From: Gymnogyps californianus | Lineage: Eukaryota; Chordata; Aves; Accipitriformes; Cathartidae | Assembly (NCBI RefSeq): GCF_018139145.2 | Contig: NC_059471.1 | Coordinates: forward strand, 214,973,494-215,037,493 | DNA: 64,000 bases | Direction: 5' to 3' | Part shown: positions 61,848 to 64,000 of the stretch, piece by piece | Position numbering within the stretch: the stretch's first letter is position 1 | How the letters are laid out: each line of letters opens with the position of its first letter | Made by a program: the position numbers and the translations under genes | Notes under the pieces: generated by a model | The model's input: the letters and a program-made list of their open reading frames with translations, nothing else | Database searches by the model: none | Told to the model about the DNA's origin: nothing

Positions 61848-62258
61848 TTACAATAGTAATACTAAAAGAATTAGACTATACAAAACAAGTGATGCACAAT
61901 GCAATTGCTCACCACTCGCCGACCGATGCCAGTCAGTTCCCGAGCAGCGATCCGCCCCTCCCAGCCAACTCCCCCCAGTTTATATACTGGCAATGATGTC
62001 ATATGGTATGGAATATCCCTTTGGCCAGTTTGGGTCAGCTGTCCTGGCTGTGTCCCCTCCCAGCTTCTTGTGCCCCTCCAGCCTTCTTGCTGGCTGGGCA
62101 TGAGAAGCTGCAAAATCCTTGACTTAGTATAAACACTGCTTAGCAACAACTAAAACGATCAGTGTGTTATCAACATTATTCTCACACTAAATCCAAACCA
62201 TAACACTGTACCAGCTACTAGGAGGAAAATTAACTCTATCCCAGCTGAAACCAGGACA
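61666..62258 (-). mobile_element. Solo LTR, third copy of the family
   Basis: 593 bp beginning TGTCGTGGTTGAACCCCAGC and ending AAACCAGGACA on the + strand. The flanks (TCTCT before, CTCTC after) share CTCT but not a clean 5-bp duplication. It contains an AAT microsatellite at about 61811-61850. Confidence 0.9.
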
Positions 62259-64000
62259 CTCTCTACAGATTTTTTTACCCCAAAGCTTCTGTGCATGAAG
62301 CATTTTCCTCAAGAAACCTGTTTCTCTCCGCAATTTTTCAAGGCTCTTGTCATCACTGTACATTATGTATTCACAGCCGTAACATCTAGACTGCTCCTCA
62401 AGGAGCTTTGAATGTGCTTTCTATTAAATTTTAGCCATCCTCCAAGGTTGTTCCATCATCCAAACCATGATCCCAATGTCTGTTGGCTCTGTGATGCTCC
62501 AAGCATGCCTCATCCTATCTCCCAAAAATGTTTCTCGGAGCTTAGGGGTCTTTGTATCCTGGTCCCTGGGACCCACCACCCATCCCATGGCAGTGCCCAA
62601 CATCACCTCCTCTGCCCAGGGTAGCTCAACATTTGCAGCCCACTTTTCTTTGCCTGAAACTCCTTGTCCTCCCATCACTCGGGGACAGGCACCCAGATCT
62701 GGAGGGAGCATCTCCAGAGGCTCCATGTCCCCATGGCAGCCCTGCAGCACCTTTGCTTGGCGGACACATTCATGAATCATTGCTCCTGGTGCCTCTCATA
62801 GCTGGGCCCCACTTCCACGGCTTGCTCACCAGTGATTTATCTGCTTGCTCAGATTGACTCCCTGCCTTTTGGTCGGCCACTCCTGCATATTTATTCAGCA
62901 GGAGACGACTTCCCTTTGCCACATAATTGATTGTTTCTGTCTCCGCTTCATTTTCTGCTTCATCATCTCCTTGTTTCGGGAAAAGAGGCTTTTCGGGGAG
63001 GTGATTCATTGCTCTGTGGATTTTCCTGCATATTCAGTTCATCGGCTGTCCTGTCCTCTCCCCTTTGTTGCTGCTTCCCCCAATTTACCCATTCCTCGGA
63101 GCCAATTGATTCACCGTTGAGGTTTATTTTTGGCTTCCAGCTGTCGAGCTCCTCGCAGCTGCCTCGAGCTGGTGTGTTCCTCTCTGCTCCCCCAGCGCCG
63201 TGTCTCTCCTCCTCCTCACTTCCCTCCTGCTGCTACTCCTGACCGTACTCCTTCATCCTCTTTCCCTGCTTTCTCCTCCGTGCAATGCTCGGCGATTTTT
63301 AATGAGCCGAGTGTGCCCCACCGATGATAAACACAAGCCAGAAGGCAGCAGCAACATGGGGAAGGTTTTGTACAGCAAAAATCTGGAGGCAGGACATGTG
63401 GGGTGAGCAGGGCTTCAGGACCTGGTGCCGCCAGCCTCTGGGTACCAGGTTGAAGGGCTGCCACCAGTTCCCTGACCCAGGCTGAGCACACAGCACAGCG
63501 GGTTCAAGCCCATCTGCAAGTACTCACCCACGGGTTGGCACTCAGCAGCCTCCCTTTCCATTTTTCTTCTCTCCCTTGTCTCCTCTGTGTTTGGAAGGGA
63601 TAAAAGTCAGTAGCTGTGATTTAACCGACCTGTCACTGCGTGCACAAGGTCTCCCGGGTGCCAGGGTGGCTTTGACCATTGGGCTCAGGTCCCCACTAGA
63701 TCCAAAGGAGCTTCTGTCTGCGAGTCGGCGAAACCAGTGCAGTCACGGAGACATGGCGGGGAGGGGGGAGGATTTAGGCAGCTTGATGCCAACTGCAGCG
63801 CCTAAAGCCAAAACGTGGGTCTGTAAATCCCCAGCTCAGCTGTTATTTAATCCCGGAGGCGTCTCAGTTCTGCAGATGCCCTCGGCAGGAGGGTGATGCT
63901 GGCCAGGCAGAAGGCCGTGTCCTGGGCAGTGCTAGGGAGCTCCCCCTGATCCTTGCCCCGTGTCAAACCTTCCTGGATGTACGAACTGGGTGCAGGGTCT
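62259..64000. other. Intergenic, no gene seen
   Basis: Includes a pyrimidine-rich stretch on the + strand at about 63030-63270. No coding sequence, repeat or RNA gene is supported. Confidence 0.5.

Noticed and set aside
1..64000. CRISPR array, bacterial operon or phage-type system
   Set aside because: Introns, CR1 elements and LTRs show this is avian nuclear DNA; no regularly spaced repeats or prokaryotic gene layout exist here.

Overview
The window is vertebrate nuclear DNA and almost certainly from a bird. It carries several CR1 LINE 3' ends with the typical avian terminal block, three copies of a TG...CA long terminal repeat family (5-bp target duplications on two of them), short introns with GT-AG ends, and long stretches without genes. 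The LTR family makes me lean to a neoavian species rather than a galliform, but that is inference. Almost all open frames of 60-200 codons here are chance frames or antisense shadows.

I can support two protein-coding genes. The first, on the + strand, is IL2RA (CD25, the interleukin-2 receptor alpha chain). Its coding exons are 3319-3379, 14010-14195, 14415-14537, 14849-15076, 17590-17637 and 18554-18597. All junctions are phase 1, the total is divisible by three, and the product is 229 residues: signal peptide, sushi domain 1, linker, sushi domain 2, short Ser/Pro stalk, hydrophobic C-terminus. The frame stops at a TGA at the end of the membrane segment, just before residues that resemble the mammalian juxtamembrane motif. 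As written the receptor has no cytoplasmic tail and ends like a GPI-anchor precursor. The second gene, on the - strand, is a secreted ENDOD1-like member of the DNA/RNA non-specific endonuclease family, in two exons (31815-31528 and 29294-28749), 277 residues.

Layout: 1-3.3 kb is upstream sequence and promoter of IL2RA with one CR1 fragment. 3.3-18.6 kb is IL2RA; intron 1 is 10.6 kb and contains a solo LTR in the same orientation as the gene. 18.6-21.9 kb is possible IL2RA 3' sequence. 22-28 kb is intergenic with two copies of an unrecognised dispersed repeat. 28.7-31.9 kb is the ENDOD1-like gene. 32-64 kb is a gene-poor stretch with decayed CR1 copies (41.4, 45.3, 49-50.3, 55.5 and 56.1 kb), a third copy of the dispersed repeat (57.1-57.4 kb) and two solo LTRs on the - strand (59.9-60.4 and 61.7-62.3 kb).

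The two genes have no evident shared function: one is an immune cytokine receptor and the other a secreted nuclease-family protein. The most interesting points are the tail-less IL2RA reading, the LTR in its first intron, and the dispersed repeat with a palindromic core.
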